From Peromyscus leucopus (taxonomy: Eukaryota; Chordata; Mammalia; Rodentia; Cricetidae), in assembly GCF_004664715.2 (NCBI RefSeq), contig NC_051069.1, forward strand, positions 3,880,001 through 3,944,000: a DNA stretch of 64,000 nucleotides, given 5' to 3'. Made by a program: the position numbers and the translations under genes. The notes beneath the pieces are model-generated. The model was not told where the DNA came from, ran no database searches, and saw only the letters and a list, made by a program, of their open reading frames with translations. Positions within the stretch are counted from its first letter, which is position 1. Every line of letters starts with the position of its first letter. Positions 1 to 9,671 of the stretch are shown in pieces.

Positions 1-34
1 CTACTGCTGACACCATTCTTTGCTGATGTGAGGG

Positions 35-69
35 GTTTGTTTTGTTTTGTTTTGGGTTTTTTTTTTTTT
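35..69. repeat. T-rich low-complexity tract
   Basis: Three TTTTG-like units lead into an uninterrupted T run. It may be the antisense tail of a retroposon cut off by the window start, but no adjacent element body is recognisable. Confidence 0.6.
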
Positions 70-70
70 C

Positions 71-1137
71 AACATGCACTGAAGACCAATGGATCTCCAG
101 GAACCTTCCAGGCTTCAGGGCCAAACAGGAACTGGGGACACTTGGCTCTTGGACTGAGCAGCTACTGGGTGTTCAGTCTCCCTGGTGTGAATGCAGTCGC
201 TGTTGACTACCAAGGCCTTATTGTATATGTAAATTGAGTAAACCCCCTTGAAATGCATATTTACTGTATCAGTTCTGTTCTTCCCAAGAACTCTGACTGA
301 CCAACCACTCAGCCAAGTAACACAGCACCCAGCTGGCAGTGAGGCGGCACCATTCACAGGAAGGCCCTTCTGAACTGGCACTGGCAAGATTGCCCAAGGG
401 ATGGGAAGAGCATGGCGCCTGTGGAAATAAAAAGTTGAACTATCTTTACAATTGGCAAGGGGTAAGGGAGGAATTTTAAAATACTTGTCACATACATGGG
501 GAAGGGGGTAGGAGTTGTGGGCTAGGGGGAGTTGAACAGGGCCATCCCCTTGGGACATACTGCTTACAATTTAAAAGCTTAACATCTACTCAGCAGAGGC
601 CTGGGCAGGAAGGATGTTGGCAGGCAGGTGCTTACAGTGGTAGATAAGACTAGCTCACTTCTGTGAATCCATCCCAGGATGTTCTCTGCTAATGGAATCT
701 TCCTCAGCTCGGCCCGTGGACCAGGATTCTCTCAGGCACATGATCAAAGCATCCCGTAACAGTTACGAGCGTGGTTTTAGAAGAAGAATACACCAGGGCA
801 GCTGTGCCACCTAGTGATGCCTGGCTGTACTGTTCTCACCCGGAAGCAGTGGCAAAGGCTTCAGGGAGGCTCTTAGTCTTTGCTGCTCTGGGGGCAGCCT
901 TTCCATGGGCAGGTCTGAAATCCTGGAGCTGGCTTTGAAACATTCCTGGAGGCTGCACTGACCATTCCCCGCACGCCGTAGAGGACATGGGTCACTTCAC
1001 ACCAAGAGGGAGGAGGCCAAATCTCTAGGACTAATTGTGAAAGAATATGAAGTCTGTACTTGTCAACCTGCCTCCAGGCCAAGATGAGATGGGATTTGTA
1101 CCTTCGCTTTTATCCTCTTATGATGTCAATTAGCTGT
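71..1137. other. Single-copy noncoding sequence
   Basis: I recognise no gene, RNA or repeat here. The antisense open frame at 115-558 (147 codons) has no recognisable domain and no supporting exon signals, so it is treated as chance. Confidence 0.5.
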
Positions 1138-1217
1138 TTCCTTCCTCCCTCCCTTCCTCCTTTCCCTTTTATTTCCTTCCCACTTCCTCTTTTCCCTTTT
1201 CTTTCTCCTTCCCTTCT
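1138..1217. repeat. Polypyrimidine (CCTT/TTCC) tract
   Basis: About 80 bases are almost entirely C and T with a few A interruptions. The tract directly abuts an antisense B4 SINE at its 3' side, so it probably grew from the tail of that element. A polypurine-polypyrimidine tract of this length can adopt triplex structure, which is a general property and not shown here. Confidence 0.75.
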
Positions 1218-1490
1218 GTATGTGAATGAGTGTGCATCCGTGTGTGGAGGTTAATCTCTACTGTCACTCAAGTGCCTTCACCCTATTTTTTGAGGCAGAG
1301 TCTCTCATTGGCTTGGAACTCATCGGTTAAGGCTAGATTGGCTGGCCAGTGAGCCCCAGAGATCCTCCTGTCTCCACCTCCCCACCACTGGGACTACAAG
1401 CACATGTACCACCACACTCAGGTTGTAAAACCTGGGTTCAGGGGATAAAGCTTGGGTCCTCATGCTTGCGAGGTTCCTCAGCCCTGACTG
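1218..1490 (-). mobile_element. B4-class SINE, antisense
   Basis: Read on the minus strand this has the B4 order: a tRNA-like head (complement at about 1455-1490), a B1-like middle (TGGGACTACAAGC at about 1389-1401 on the plus strand) and the tail side with GAGGCAGAGTCTCTC and a TG-rich end. B4 elements are tRNA/7SL-derived rodent SINEs about 280 bp long, so this copy is nearly full length but diverged. Confidence 0.75.
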
Positions 1491-1763
1491 GCACGTACCC
1501 TGAAGTCCTGGCCTTCAGCATCTGTCCTCTCCCTCTCCAAGCAGAAGTGCTCCCACCAGCAAGCATCTGTCCCAGGAGGCCTGGGAAGCGTCTGTCCTCC
1601 AGCACCGCCGCATCAGTACTAACTAACACAAGTGTAGCTCTTGAACCCAGACCATATTCTACAGCTCAATGACTGGAACAGTGAGGAGTCAAGGGGATTT
1701 TAAGCCAGAGGAATGCTAAGAGGAAACTGATAAAATGCATGAAGTGCTTTTGTTTGTTTTCAT

Positions 1764-1797
1764 TCTCTCTCCCTCCCTCCCTCCCTCTCCCCCTTTC
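1764..1797. repeat. (CCCT)n microsatellite
   Basis: Several CCCT units lie within a pure pyrimidine run. It is short and imperfect. Confidence 0.8.
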
Positions 1798-1905
1798 AGA
1801 CTCCTTGGGAGAATGTGAGCTGAATAGTTGGAATTCCAACAGCTGGAGTGCAATGCTGTGAGTGCACTACTTTTCATCTGAGTATCATGGAGACTGTAGG
1901 AATAA

Positions 1906-1951
1906 CCTCTGTGTGTGTGTCTGTGAGTGCGTGCGTGCGTGCGTGTGTGTG
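1906..1951. repeat. (TG)n/(TGCG)n microsatellite
   Basis: Alternating TG and TGCG units sit at the tail side of the adjacent antisense B4 element. Confidence 0.8.
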
Positions 1952-1954
1952 ATG

Positions 1955-2182
1955 CATGCACAGAGGTCAAGAGGAGGGCATCAGGTGAGCTGCTCTGTCA
2001 CTCTCTACCACTCTCCCTTGAGATAGGGTCTCTCACTGAATCTGCAGCTAGGCTGGTGGCCTGAAAGTCCCAGCAATTCTCCTGTCTCCACACCCATTCC
2101 CAGCTTCTTTGGATGCTGTGGATTTGAACTTGGGGTTCCTCATACAGGAACAGCAAATGCTGAGCCATCTTTCCAACTCCTA
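1955..2182 (-). mobile_element. B4-class SINE, antisense
   Basis: The plus strand shows the characteristic antisense B4 order: a GAGGTCA-like tail motif, then TAGGGTCTCTCACTGAATC, then TCCTGTCTCCAC, and the head complement ending GCTGAGCCATCTTTCCAAC. Tail microsatellite at 1906-1951. Confidence 0.7.
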
Positions 2183-2472
2183 ACACCGCTTTCTAGCAAG
2201 CTCCTGAAATGAGCAGTGTGACTCTGAGCTTTTCTAAGGACAGAAAGCCTTCTTGGTCCATCGAGAGTTGGAGGATGGGTGACATCCGTTTCAGATACTG
2301 GATTTGCTCCACCAGCTCAAAGATGGCTTGTGCGGACATGCCAATACTTGCTCTATTGGAAGCATTCCAGATTGCAGGGCACACTTTCTTGTTTGGCTTT
2401 CATTTGGGGGGAGCAGATGGGGAGTTCCCTTTGTTGATCATCTCTGCTTGAGAAGGGTGTGTTTCCAGGCCT

Positions 2473-2862
2473 GTGTGCGGTGCATGTTGTGTGCATGTCC
2501 ACATGTGTGCAGTGGCTTCCTCCAGACCTCTCCACACTTTTCTTTATTTATTTAGAGATAGGGCCTCATCGTGTAGCCACAGCTGGCTCGAAACTCGCTA
2601 TGTAGACCAGGCTGGCCTCAAGCTCACAAGGACCTGTCTGCCTCTGCCTCCTGAGTGCTGAGCCAGGGTCTCAGGGACTGGGTAGGCTGGCTAGCCAATG
2701 AGCTATGGGAATCCACCTGTCTCTGGTTCTCTAGCTCTGGGATTACATGTGTAAGCAGCAAGGTATGGCTTCTGACATGGATCCTAAGGGTTCAAACTCA
2801 GGAGCCCGTGCTCAGTTTAACAAGCATTTTCCAGGCTGAGCTACCTCTCGGCCTTGCCGTTA
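2473..2862 (-). mobile_element. B4-class SINE, antisense, interrupted by B1
   Basis: The tail side (TG-rich, 2473-2537) and the body and head (2661-2862, including GGGATTACATG and a final GCTGAGCTACCTCTCGGCC) appear to be one B4 copy split by a B1 insertion at 2538-2660. That the two parts are one element is an inference from their order and orientation. Confidence 0.55.
2538..2660 (-). mobile_element. B1 SINE, antisense, 5'-truncated
   Basis: A T-rich antisense A-tail (2538-2553) is followed by GAGATAGGGCCTCATCGTGT and the B1 core TAGACCAGGCTGGCCTC and CTGCCTCTGCCTCCTGAGTG. The copy stops at GTGCTG, so it lacks the first roughly 30 bases of B1. B1 is a 7SL-derived rodent SINE. Confidence 0.85.
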
Positions 2863-4229
2863 AGTTTTTTACTTTACACAGTGTATCCACAGAACAAGAG
2901 CAAAACAAGGTGGAGCCTTATGCAAAACCCTCCAGCCTCTACCCCACCCACAAAGCTGGGGACCTGCTTGAGGATTGTAGAAACAATATTCTACATGCTC
3001 CTTCCCCATAGAAATGGAAGAGGCATCCCTCTAATCCCCTAATGCACCTCTGAGGCTAAGCTGTAGGGGTTATAAATAGCCCCCTAAGGGAGGAAGGCTC
3101 CTCCTTTCACAATCCTTAATTTCTTTCTATGCTCGAAGTTTTAGCCAAATCCACCCTCCTACTTTTGCCCTCGTACCAACGAATCCTTTAGTCCCAAATC
3201 ACTTGGTTTTCACCCAAAGCCAATAATCTTGATTCCCATATTTTAAGATGTTCATTGCAAAGAACTCTGACTGTTCACATACAGCTGTCAGCTGCAAAAA
3301 CATTTTTTTTTTAAATACAAAAATCTGGCTTTAGTCCCCCTCCCCATGAGGCTGGATGGTGGCCTAGTGATTCGTGCTGACTCTTGGGATCTAGATTCCC
3401 TTTGCTCACCCTGCTCACCCCATCCCATCCAGATGTAATTAGGTGTAGCCCAGGTAACCAGCCAGTGCAGAGAAAGCTCGGGGGAAAGCCACATCCAGTT
3501 CCAACTAGCTACCACCACGTGACTCTGAAGGGTTACTCATGCACGGACTCTGTGCTGACCCTCGTGACTCTCTGGTCACCGCTGGCTGCGGATCTGGTGT
3601 CCTGAGAGAAGCAGAGTCAAGGAAAGAGACAGAGCATTAGCCTCAAAGCCAGGGATGCACATTCTTCCAGAACGTCTCCTGAAAACAAAATTCTTCTTTT
3701 TCAGGGAGCCACAGACAGACCACCCAGCCGATGGTTATTTTTGTTGCCAGCAGAATGAAGTCGACTTAGACTCCATTTGTCCCCTTAGCAATTGTTCCTT
3801 TAGAAGACTATATGTGTTATGGCATTTCTGAGGGATGGTTTCCTTCGGAAAAAATTCAGTCCTCATGAAAAACCGAGTAGGAGACATTTTATTTTGGTCA
3901 TTTTCGGCAAAGCTGAATAAGTCCTTTTCTTTAAATGGAATCTTTTCAAAATCAAATAGACCCCATTTCATTTTTATCCCGAAGCTGCTGGATGGTGGGT
4001 AGGACTGGAAAACTGTACTTTGGCTCAAGAATTTGGGTTGAGGATGAAGATGGGAGGGAGAGGCAAGCTTGCAAAGGTTGGTGCTTGGGTGCAGCCAGCA
4101 TCTCCACCTTGAGTGGCCGCTCTTACACATGCCCACGCTATGCTTGAAGAGAAAGAAGAGGGCAGGAAGGATAGCATTTTGCTGAGAACTTCTGTTTTCC
4201 AAGCGAGTACTCTCACACATATGCAGCAG
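2863..4229. other. Single-copy noncoding sequence
   Basis: No recognisable gene or repeat apart from a T10 run at 3303-3312. The antisense frame at 3735-4232 (165 codons) has no domain I recognise and partly runs into the B1-related repeat family neighbourhood. Confidence 0.5.
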
Positions 4230-4343
4230 CACGTGTTAGCACAGCCAGCCTTCCCAGTCCAAGAGGCTAACTCCGGGGGCTGAGGTAGACAGAGCTCAAG
4301 TTCAAGACCAGCCTGCCCAACTTTACTCAAAGATCGAAAACAA
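4230..4343 (+). mobile_element. B1-related SINE fragment
   Basis: Diverged B1/PB1-like core: GGCTGAGGTAGACAGAGCTC followed by AGTTCAAGACCAGCCTG, which matches the B1 order GAGGCAGAG then GAGTTCGAGGCCAGCCTG. It is much more diverged than the B1 at 6826, so it is an older copy. Confidence 0.65.
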
Positions 4344-4346
4344 ACG

Positions 4347-4396
4347 GAGGGTTAGGGGTAAGCTTCCATGGTAGAGTGACTGTCTAGCTCAATCTT
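4347..4396 (+). mobile_element. ID-like SINE head fragment
   Basis: GGGTTAGGGGTAAGCTTCC and TGGTAGAGTG resemble the A-box side of the rodent ID (BC1/tRNA-Ala-derived) element. It is short and diverged. Confidence 0.4.
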
Positions 4397-4404
4397 TGAC
4401 GTCA
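4397..4404. promoter_or_regulatory. Full-consensus CRE palindrome
   Basis: TGACGTCA is the perfect CREB/ATF palindrome. It contains a CpG, which tends to decay in unconstrained DNA. An eight-base match can occur by chance in 64 kb and nothing else here suggests a promoter. Confidence 0.2.
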
Positions 4405-4405
4405 A

Positions 4406-5264
4406 GACGACCTTAGCACTCTCTACAGACATTGTAGCTCAAACGCTCACTGAGATGTGGAAAATACTGGGCCTTCTCATTGAGAAACCAAGGAAGACTA
4501 CCCAGTGTCTAATTAAGTTTTGTTGATGAATATATTTTCTTTCCTATCAGGGAGCATTTTATTTTGAAGACTCCAATGACTTTTGTGGAGTGGGGACAGA
4601 CAGCAGCATAGGTTTGACTCCTTCAAACAAGACAGTCTTTGTAGCAGCAAACTCCCCGAGCTCTTACCCTGCAACCATGGCTGCCCCTCTTCCCTCACTT
4701 AACACCTATGTGCCAAAAGCAGTCTTGCGCATACCTGAGCTCACCCACAGGGTGGCTAAGGATGCTACATGACCATCTCCTTCAGTTGCTTCATTTTGAA
4801 CCAGAAGTCCAAATCCACCCTTTCTCTGGGGAAGTTTGACATCAATATGTTTTAAGGGTTGGTTTTCACAAGCCCCTTCTACCTATCAGCAATTTATGAG
4901 GTAAATGTGCATGACTTTACTAAGTGGCCAGGGCCAGTATGAGGACTCATATTCTTCTGCAGCCAATATTTACAGAGTGCCTTTCCCTGTGTAGCAGTAA
5001 ATCACTTCTTCCAAAGACGACAATGCTGGCCATGCTCGCCCTACCGTCTCATTGGCCACACCTTGCAGATGTTGGCTGATAAAGGTATTTCGGGTGTCAA
5101 GTTCATCTCCTGGATCAAGTTTAGGATCATTAGACAAACTTACCTTAGAAATAAAGAAGTGTTTCAAATTTTTCATCTGGAAGCCACAGAGAAGCCTGAA
5201 TTGGTTTAATTCTTTGTTCCAAAAGCATCAGGACCTGAGTTGGGGTTGGCAGCAACCAAACAAG
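4406..5264. other. Single-copy noncoding sequence
   Basis: No recognisable gene, RNA or repeat. Confidence 0.5.
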
Positions 5265-5507
5265 ACTACCAAGTATGGTACCACAGATCTACAACCACAG
5301 TATTGGTGATAGGGGACAGGCAGATCAGTCCCCGGAACTCACTGGCTACTCAGCCTAGCTGAATCCATGAGCTTCAGGTCCTGTGAGAGACCCTGTCCCA
5401 AAAAGATGAGGTGGAAACCAATTGAGGAAGAAACCTCACTTGGACTTCAGGCCTTCGCAAGTGCATACCAAAGGAGCATGCATCCTCACATCCATGTACA
5501 TCTATGT

Positions 5508-5508
<1 letters not shown>
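5265..5508 (+). mobile_element. B4-class SINE, sense
   Basis: Body and tail of B4 in sense order: AACTCACTGGCTACTCAGCC, then GAGAGACCCTGTCCC, then AGATGAGGTGGAA and the tail motif before a CA microsatellite. The tRNA-like head is missing or too decayed to see. Confidence 0.7.

Positions 5509-5552
<44 letters not shown>
5509..5552. repeat. (CA)n microsatellite
   Basis: About 21 uninterrupted CA units directly after the 3' end of a sense B4 SINE. Confidence 0.95.
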
Positions 5553-5555
<3 letters not shown>

Positions 5556-6127
5556 TCTGGGTTTTCCAAGCAACTATTTTAGATAAAACATACAGGCAGG
5601 AAAAAGTCACAAGTCCCCTGAACTTTGATCACATACCCAAATTCCTTTCCTGTATTTTTAGGACCACATCAGCCAAAGCGCAGAATGTCACTGCCAATGT
5701 CCATAGGCAACAAATGGAGCCAGCATGGTCTGAGAAATGTTTTCAGGGGAAAAAAAAGTGGCTTTAAATAATTAACCACAGTGCCTGCCCTCCACTCCTC
5801 ACCAGCAGATTAATGTCTCTTGACAGGTGAGATTCCTTCACGGGAGGCTGCAGCTCCAGTTTGTTCAAGGTAACGGCTGCTATTGAAAAGCAGATTTTCA
5901 TTAAACACACTACTCTAAAAAAAAAAAAAAAAGCCTGCTCTTTGTAGGAAACAAATCCACCATAAATGAGCATCCATTTTCTGTTCAAAGGCATAAAAAT
6001 TCATATATCATTTGTTGTTTTAACTGAACAAAGTTATGCTTAGAAATAAAAGTAATCAAGAAAGTAAGAAGCCAGAAAATGACAGCATCGGGGGTGGACA
6101 CCAATGCTTGGCTGGAATCTACCAATC
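5553..6127. other. Single-copy noncoding sequence with A16 run
   Basis: An A run lies at 5917-5932 without a clear element in front of it. Otherwise nothing recognisable. Confidence 0.5.
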
Positions 6128-6366
6128 TGTGTGTGTGTGTGCGCGCGCACGCGTATAGGTGTGGAGGCCAAAACACAACCCCTGTTATCACTCCTCAGGT
6201 ACCCTCCACTTTTATTTTTTTAGACAGGGTCCCTCAATGGCCTGGAACTCACCAGTGTCACCCATGGGTCCACCTGTCTCCACCCCCCACCTCTTGGACT
6301 GTAAGTCTCACCATGCCTGGCTTTCAAGTGGATTTTGAGGATTGAGCTCAGGTCACTGTGCTTGCA
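6128..6366 (-). mobile_element. B4-class SINE, antisense, head cut by duplication
   Basis: The (TG)n(CG)n tail, GAGGCCA, TTTTTAGACAGGGTCCCTCA, TGGCCTGGAACTCACC and CCTGTCTCCACC follow in antisense B4 order. The head complement is broken off at about 6366, exactly where the left arm of the inverted duplication begins. Confidence 0.75.
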
Positions 6367-6466
6367 CATGAAACGTAGCCTCTCCAAACCTCCATCTCTT
6401 CTAGTGATGTTAGAATTCTCATGGCTCGTTGGTAAAGTGCCCTGCTGTGCACTGTGAGGAGCTGAG
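6366..6466. repeat. Left arm of 101-bp inverted repeat
   Basis: The reverse complement of this segment matches 7407-7507 with two mismatches that I can see (at about 6403 and 6461). It contains a sense B4 head fragment (about 6419-6466) plus flanking unique sequence. The same unique flank continues naturally from an antisense B4 in the right arm, so this arm looks like the derived copy. Confidence 0.9.
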
Positions 6467-6499
6467 CGATCTGCCCAGCCGTAGGTATTCACATTCTTT

Positions 6500-6740
6500 A
6501 TTTATATTATTTTGCTTTATTTTATTTGGGGGGGTATATATGTGCTCCTGTGTGTGTGCCTGTAGGAGGGATGGGCTATCACATGTGCAGGTGCATGTGG
6601 AGGTCAGGGGTCAATGTCCATTATCACCTTCAATTCTTTCCACCTCATTTTTTGAGCCAGTCATCTCACCGAACCAACCAAGAGTTTATTGCTTCTGCTA
6701 GGGGCGGGGCTGATCATGCGCTCTAGGGAGCCACCTTTCT
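6500..6740 (-). mobile_element. B4-like SINE, antisense, diverged
   Basis: TG-rich tail side, TGGAGGTCAGGGGTCAATGT, then CTCATTTTTTGAGCCAG and a final GAGCCACCTTTCTAGC that resembles the complemented SINE head. The middle is degraded. It sits just upstream of the LTR. Confidence 0.6.
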
Positions 6741-6763
6741 AGCTGTGATGGTTTGAATAAAAA

Positions 6764-6765
<2 letters not shown>

Positions 6766-6825
<60 letters not shown>
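6766..6825. repeat. C60 homopolymer
   Basis: Sixty consecutive C residues at the 5' boundary of a B1 insertion, growing from the short C run present in the LTR target site. The complementary G60 could in principle form G-quadruplexes. The exact length is likely unreliable because homopolymers are poorly sequenced and assembled. Confidence 0.9.
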
Positions 6826-6826
<1 letters not shown>

Positions 6827-6974
6827 CCGCACGCCTTTAATCCCAGCACTCGGGAGGCAGAGCCAGGTGGATCTCTGTAAGTTCGAGGCCAGCCTGGGCT
6901 ACCAAGTGAGTTCCAGGAAAGGCGCAAAGCTACGCAGAGAAACCCTGTCTCGAAAAAACCAAAAAAAAAAAAAA
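6826..6974 (+). mobile_element. B1 SINE, sense, young copy
   Basis: Clean B1: CACGCCTTTAATCCCAGCAC, then GAGTTCC with the AGGAAAGGCGCAAAGCTACG variant, then ACCCTGTCTCG and an A tail to 6974. The first about 12 bases (GCCGGGCGGTGG region) are missing or collapsed. The target site AAAATGCCCCC occurs before the C run (6761-6770) and again after the A tail (6971-6981), so this is an insertion into the LTR. The tail variant is what I associate with cricetid B1. Confidence 0.9.
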
Positions 6975-7339
6975 TGCCCCCCCCAGGCACGTAGGGAAGG
7001 GAGTGGCACTATTGGGAGGTGTGGCCATGCTGGAGGAGGTGTGGCCTTGTTGGAGGAAGTGTGTCACTGGGGGGCAGGTTTTGAGGTCTCAGATTTGCTC
7101 AAGCCACGCCCACTGCTGCATTCTCTTCCTGCTGTCTGCAGATCTGGAAGTAAAACTCTCAGCTCTTTCTCCAACATCATGTCTGCCTGTGTGCCACCAT
7201 GCTTCCCACCACGATGATAATGGACTAAACCTCGGAAAACCGTAAACCAGCCCCATGAAATGTTTTCCTTTAAAAGAGTTCCCCTGGTCATGGTGTCTCT
7301 TCACAGCAATTAAAACGTTAACTAAGCCGCTTGCCTGCC

Positions 7340-7453
7340 TGGTACTGGGTTTACAGATGTTCTCCCTTGTAGGGCTTTTCACATGGATGGGTTCTCAGGA
7401 TCTAGACTCAGGTCCTCACAGTGCACAGCAGGGCACTTTACCAACGAGCCATG
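7340..7453 (-). mobile_element. B4-class SINE fragment, antisense
   Basis: CTGGGTTTACAGATG, CACATGGATGGGTTCTCAGG and CTCAGGTCCTCACAG follow the body-to-head order of antisense B4 and end in the head complement TTTACCAACGAGCCATG. Its last part lies within the right arm of the inverted repeat. Confidence 0.65.
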
Positions 7454-7507
7454 AGAATTCTAACATCACAAGAAGAGATGGAGGTTTGGAGAGGCTACGT
7501 TTCATGT
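7407..7507. repeat. Right arm of 101-bp inverted repeat
   Basis: Reverse-complement partner of 6366-6466. The spacer between the arms is 940 bp and holds the B4-like element and the LTR with its B1. The B4 sequence runs into this arm without a break, which argues that this is the parental copy. Confidence 0.9.
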
Positions 7508-9124
7508 TCTAAGGGAAACTGCAACAGTGACGGCAAAAGCTCCTGAGCAGAAATATCAGAACTCCTATCTGAGATGCTCTGGACCCCAGCTTCCTGCCAC
7601 TGCCGGTGTCTCAGACGGAAGGAAGTAAACCGGACGAGAAGGGACGATGCCTGACCCACTCCAAGAAACAAAACCCAGGATTCTTCAGTGGCGAGCAATT
7701 AACCAGACTTTGGGTAAACATGTGTTTTTCAGCCATCAGCTCCACCACGATGTGATGAAACTGGCTTTCCTCAAAGCCAAAGACACCAGATGGACCATCT
7801 TTCAATCTGGTGTTTTTCCCATCTAAATACAGTCCCAGGAACCAAAACAAATAGAAACACAAAAGCCATTAAAATATATATATATATATATGAGCAATCT
7901 CGAGCTTAGAATAAACAGCAAAGAATGGAAGAGTTACCAAAACAAGCCCCAGAGAAGATGATAAAGAAGACAGACAGATGTCCATCCTGTTCCCTTCTGC
8001 AAACAGTCACTACTTCCGCTGAGTGGGGGATGTAATACCCAGATGTGATTGTTCAAGGGGCTTCTGACAGTGTTTGGCCCACACAGCCTTCGCATTTGTG
8101 GTCCCTCTTGACTCTCGATAGCTTTGAAGGTGTGCACTTTTAGTGATCTATGTTTGACAAGACTTAAAATTAACCTTTGAGTGTGTCTTTCACAGTCAAT
8201 GTGAAACAACAGAGCGGCGATGATGTGACATTTTGGGTGGGTGAGCTCATCGAAGAAGCCTGCCTTCCGCGCTCTCCCCCAAACACCCAAGGGGATCTCG
8301 GCCTGCCAGGTCTCCTTAGAGATGACAGGCAGAAGATGAGAGAGTAGGGGACCTCAGCAAACTCAAGATGGCCTGCACAAAATGAAGGTATTGCAGCACA
8401 CTTCAAATTCAATCGTGTGCACTTCATTCTGCAGGCAACAAAGAGGAAATGTGAGATAAAAAGCAGGATAAAGGGCATGCGATTTCTGACTATCAAGCCT
8501 TCAAATGCACATGCATGGATATTTGACTTCTAGCCCCCGCCCCCAGCTCCCCCCAACACACACACACACATGTGATCTTCCTGACAGCATTTCTCACAGG
8601 GATTTTCTGTTTCGAAGGCAAGTGCCTTGAACATCTCTTTAGATGCCAGGAAGCATTTTTTTTTTATGCTGAAAAGTACAGGGAATTTAGTGTCTGTAGG
8701 TAATTGCGCCATATAATAAGAATGGAAATGAACACAGGATATTCAGCCCACATTCCTTCTTCTCATACCTCCATAGTAAGTACATGATGGACAGCTTTGA
8801 TGCACAGGTATCCAAAAATACTGCAATCTCCTAATCGATCTATCTCCCCTCCCCTTAAAATTCATTTATTAGAAAATGGAGGGGTGGCAAAACCACACAA
8901 AACATCAGCCTTCTGAGTATTGCGCCCAGGTTTACTGAAGAGCAGTAATAAAGTTGGAGAGACAGTGTGAGCTCCGGGGCTCTGAAACGAGCCTGGTTCT
9001 CCAAGAATCCATCCTTCCTGGGTGATAAATATACAATGTCTGCAACAGAACACCATGGGTAAAGCAGCTTGATGGAAAGACGTCAAGCCGGAAGGGTTTG
9101 AGAAGTGATTCAAACCTGGGCATG
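7508..9124. other. Single-copy noncoding sequence
   Basis: Holds an (AT)n run at 7873-7891, a short (CA)n at 8556-8570 and T9 at 8658-8666. No gene or dispersed repeat recognised. Confidence 0.5.
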
Positions 9125-9210
9125 AGGGTATGTATGCCTACAGCCTAGAATCCTCGTACTCCAGCACTTGGGAGGTAGAAGTGGGAGGATCAGGAGTTCA
9201 AAGCTACCCT
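9125..9210 (+). mobile_element. B1/B4A-like SINE fragment
   Basis: CCAGCACTTGGGAGGTAGAA then GGGAGGATCAGGAGTTCAAA matches the B1-derived part of B4A, without head or A tail. Confidence 0.6.
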
Positions 9211-9352
9211 CAGATAAGCACATGGAGGTCAGAGGACGGCTTGCAGGAGTCAGCTCTCTTCTTCCACTACGTGGCACCGAGGCATTGAACTCAGGTCCTC
9301 AGGCTTGGCAGCAAGCACCTTTACTCACTGAGCCATTTTACTGGTCCAGGAA
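9211..9352 (-). mobile_element. RSINE1-like SINE, antisense
   Basis: ATGGAGGTCAGAGGACGGCT, GGAGTCAGCTCTCTTCTTCC, TTGAACTCAGGTCCTCAGGC and TTTACTCACTGAGCCATTTT follow the antisense RSINE1 order. Nearly full length for this roughly 150-bp family. Confidence 0.75.
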
Positions 9353-9567
9353 GAGGTCATTTTTTTCTTCATGATGAGCCGCCACCATGGCCTGATTATA
9401 CACAGTTATCATCACAGTGTCTTCTTTTTAAGATATCTTAGTGACTTGACTCCTCTTCACTGGGCAGGAGAACACTGAAGCTCTGAGGAAAATGGGGTCC
9501 CCAGAGAAAGTAAGAAGATAAAAACACCTGTGGGTGAACCTCAGGGGGCTGCCTCCATCAGGGTAGC

Positions 9568-9671
9568 AGAAGAGGAAGGAGGAGGAAGAGGAGAGGAGAG
9601 AAGGAGGGAGAGGGGGAGGAGGAAGGGAAGGGAAGGGGAGGAGGGGAGGAGGGAGTGAAGGGGGAGAAGAG
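9568..9671 (+). repeat. Polypurine (GGA/GGAA) tract
   Basis: About 88 consecutive purines (9568-9655), then one T and 15 more purines. It is G-rich with several GGG and GGGG runs. Such tracts can form triplex or quadruplex structures, but only the base composition is seen here. Confidence 0.9.

Larger units (their letters stand above)
6744..7327 (+). mobile_element. MaLR-type LTR (ORR1/MT-like), interrupted by B1
   Basis: Starts TGTGATGGTTTGAATA, a hallmark start of mammalian MaLR solitary LTRs, and ends near ACAGCAATTAAAACGTTAACT, matching the usual end of this family. The middle has GGAGGTGTGGCC and GTGTCACTGGGGGG. The continuous LTR is split by a B1 and a C run at 6766-6974. Only an LTR is present; no internal retroviral gene is seen. 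The exact subfamily is uncertain. Confidence 0.7.

Noticed and set aside
2209..2555. Short frames around 2.2-2.5 kb as a possible exon
   Set aside because: They run from single-copy DNA into SINE tails and lack a continuous exon-like signal.
6739..7217. Frames with polyglycine or polyproline
   Set aside because: They translate the C60 homopolymer and the adjoining B1/LTR.
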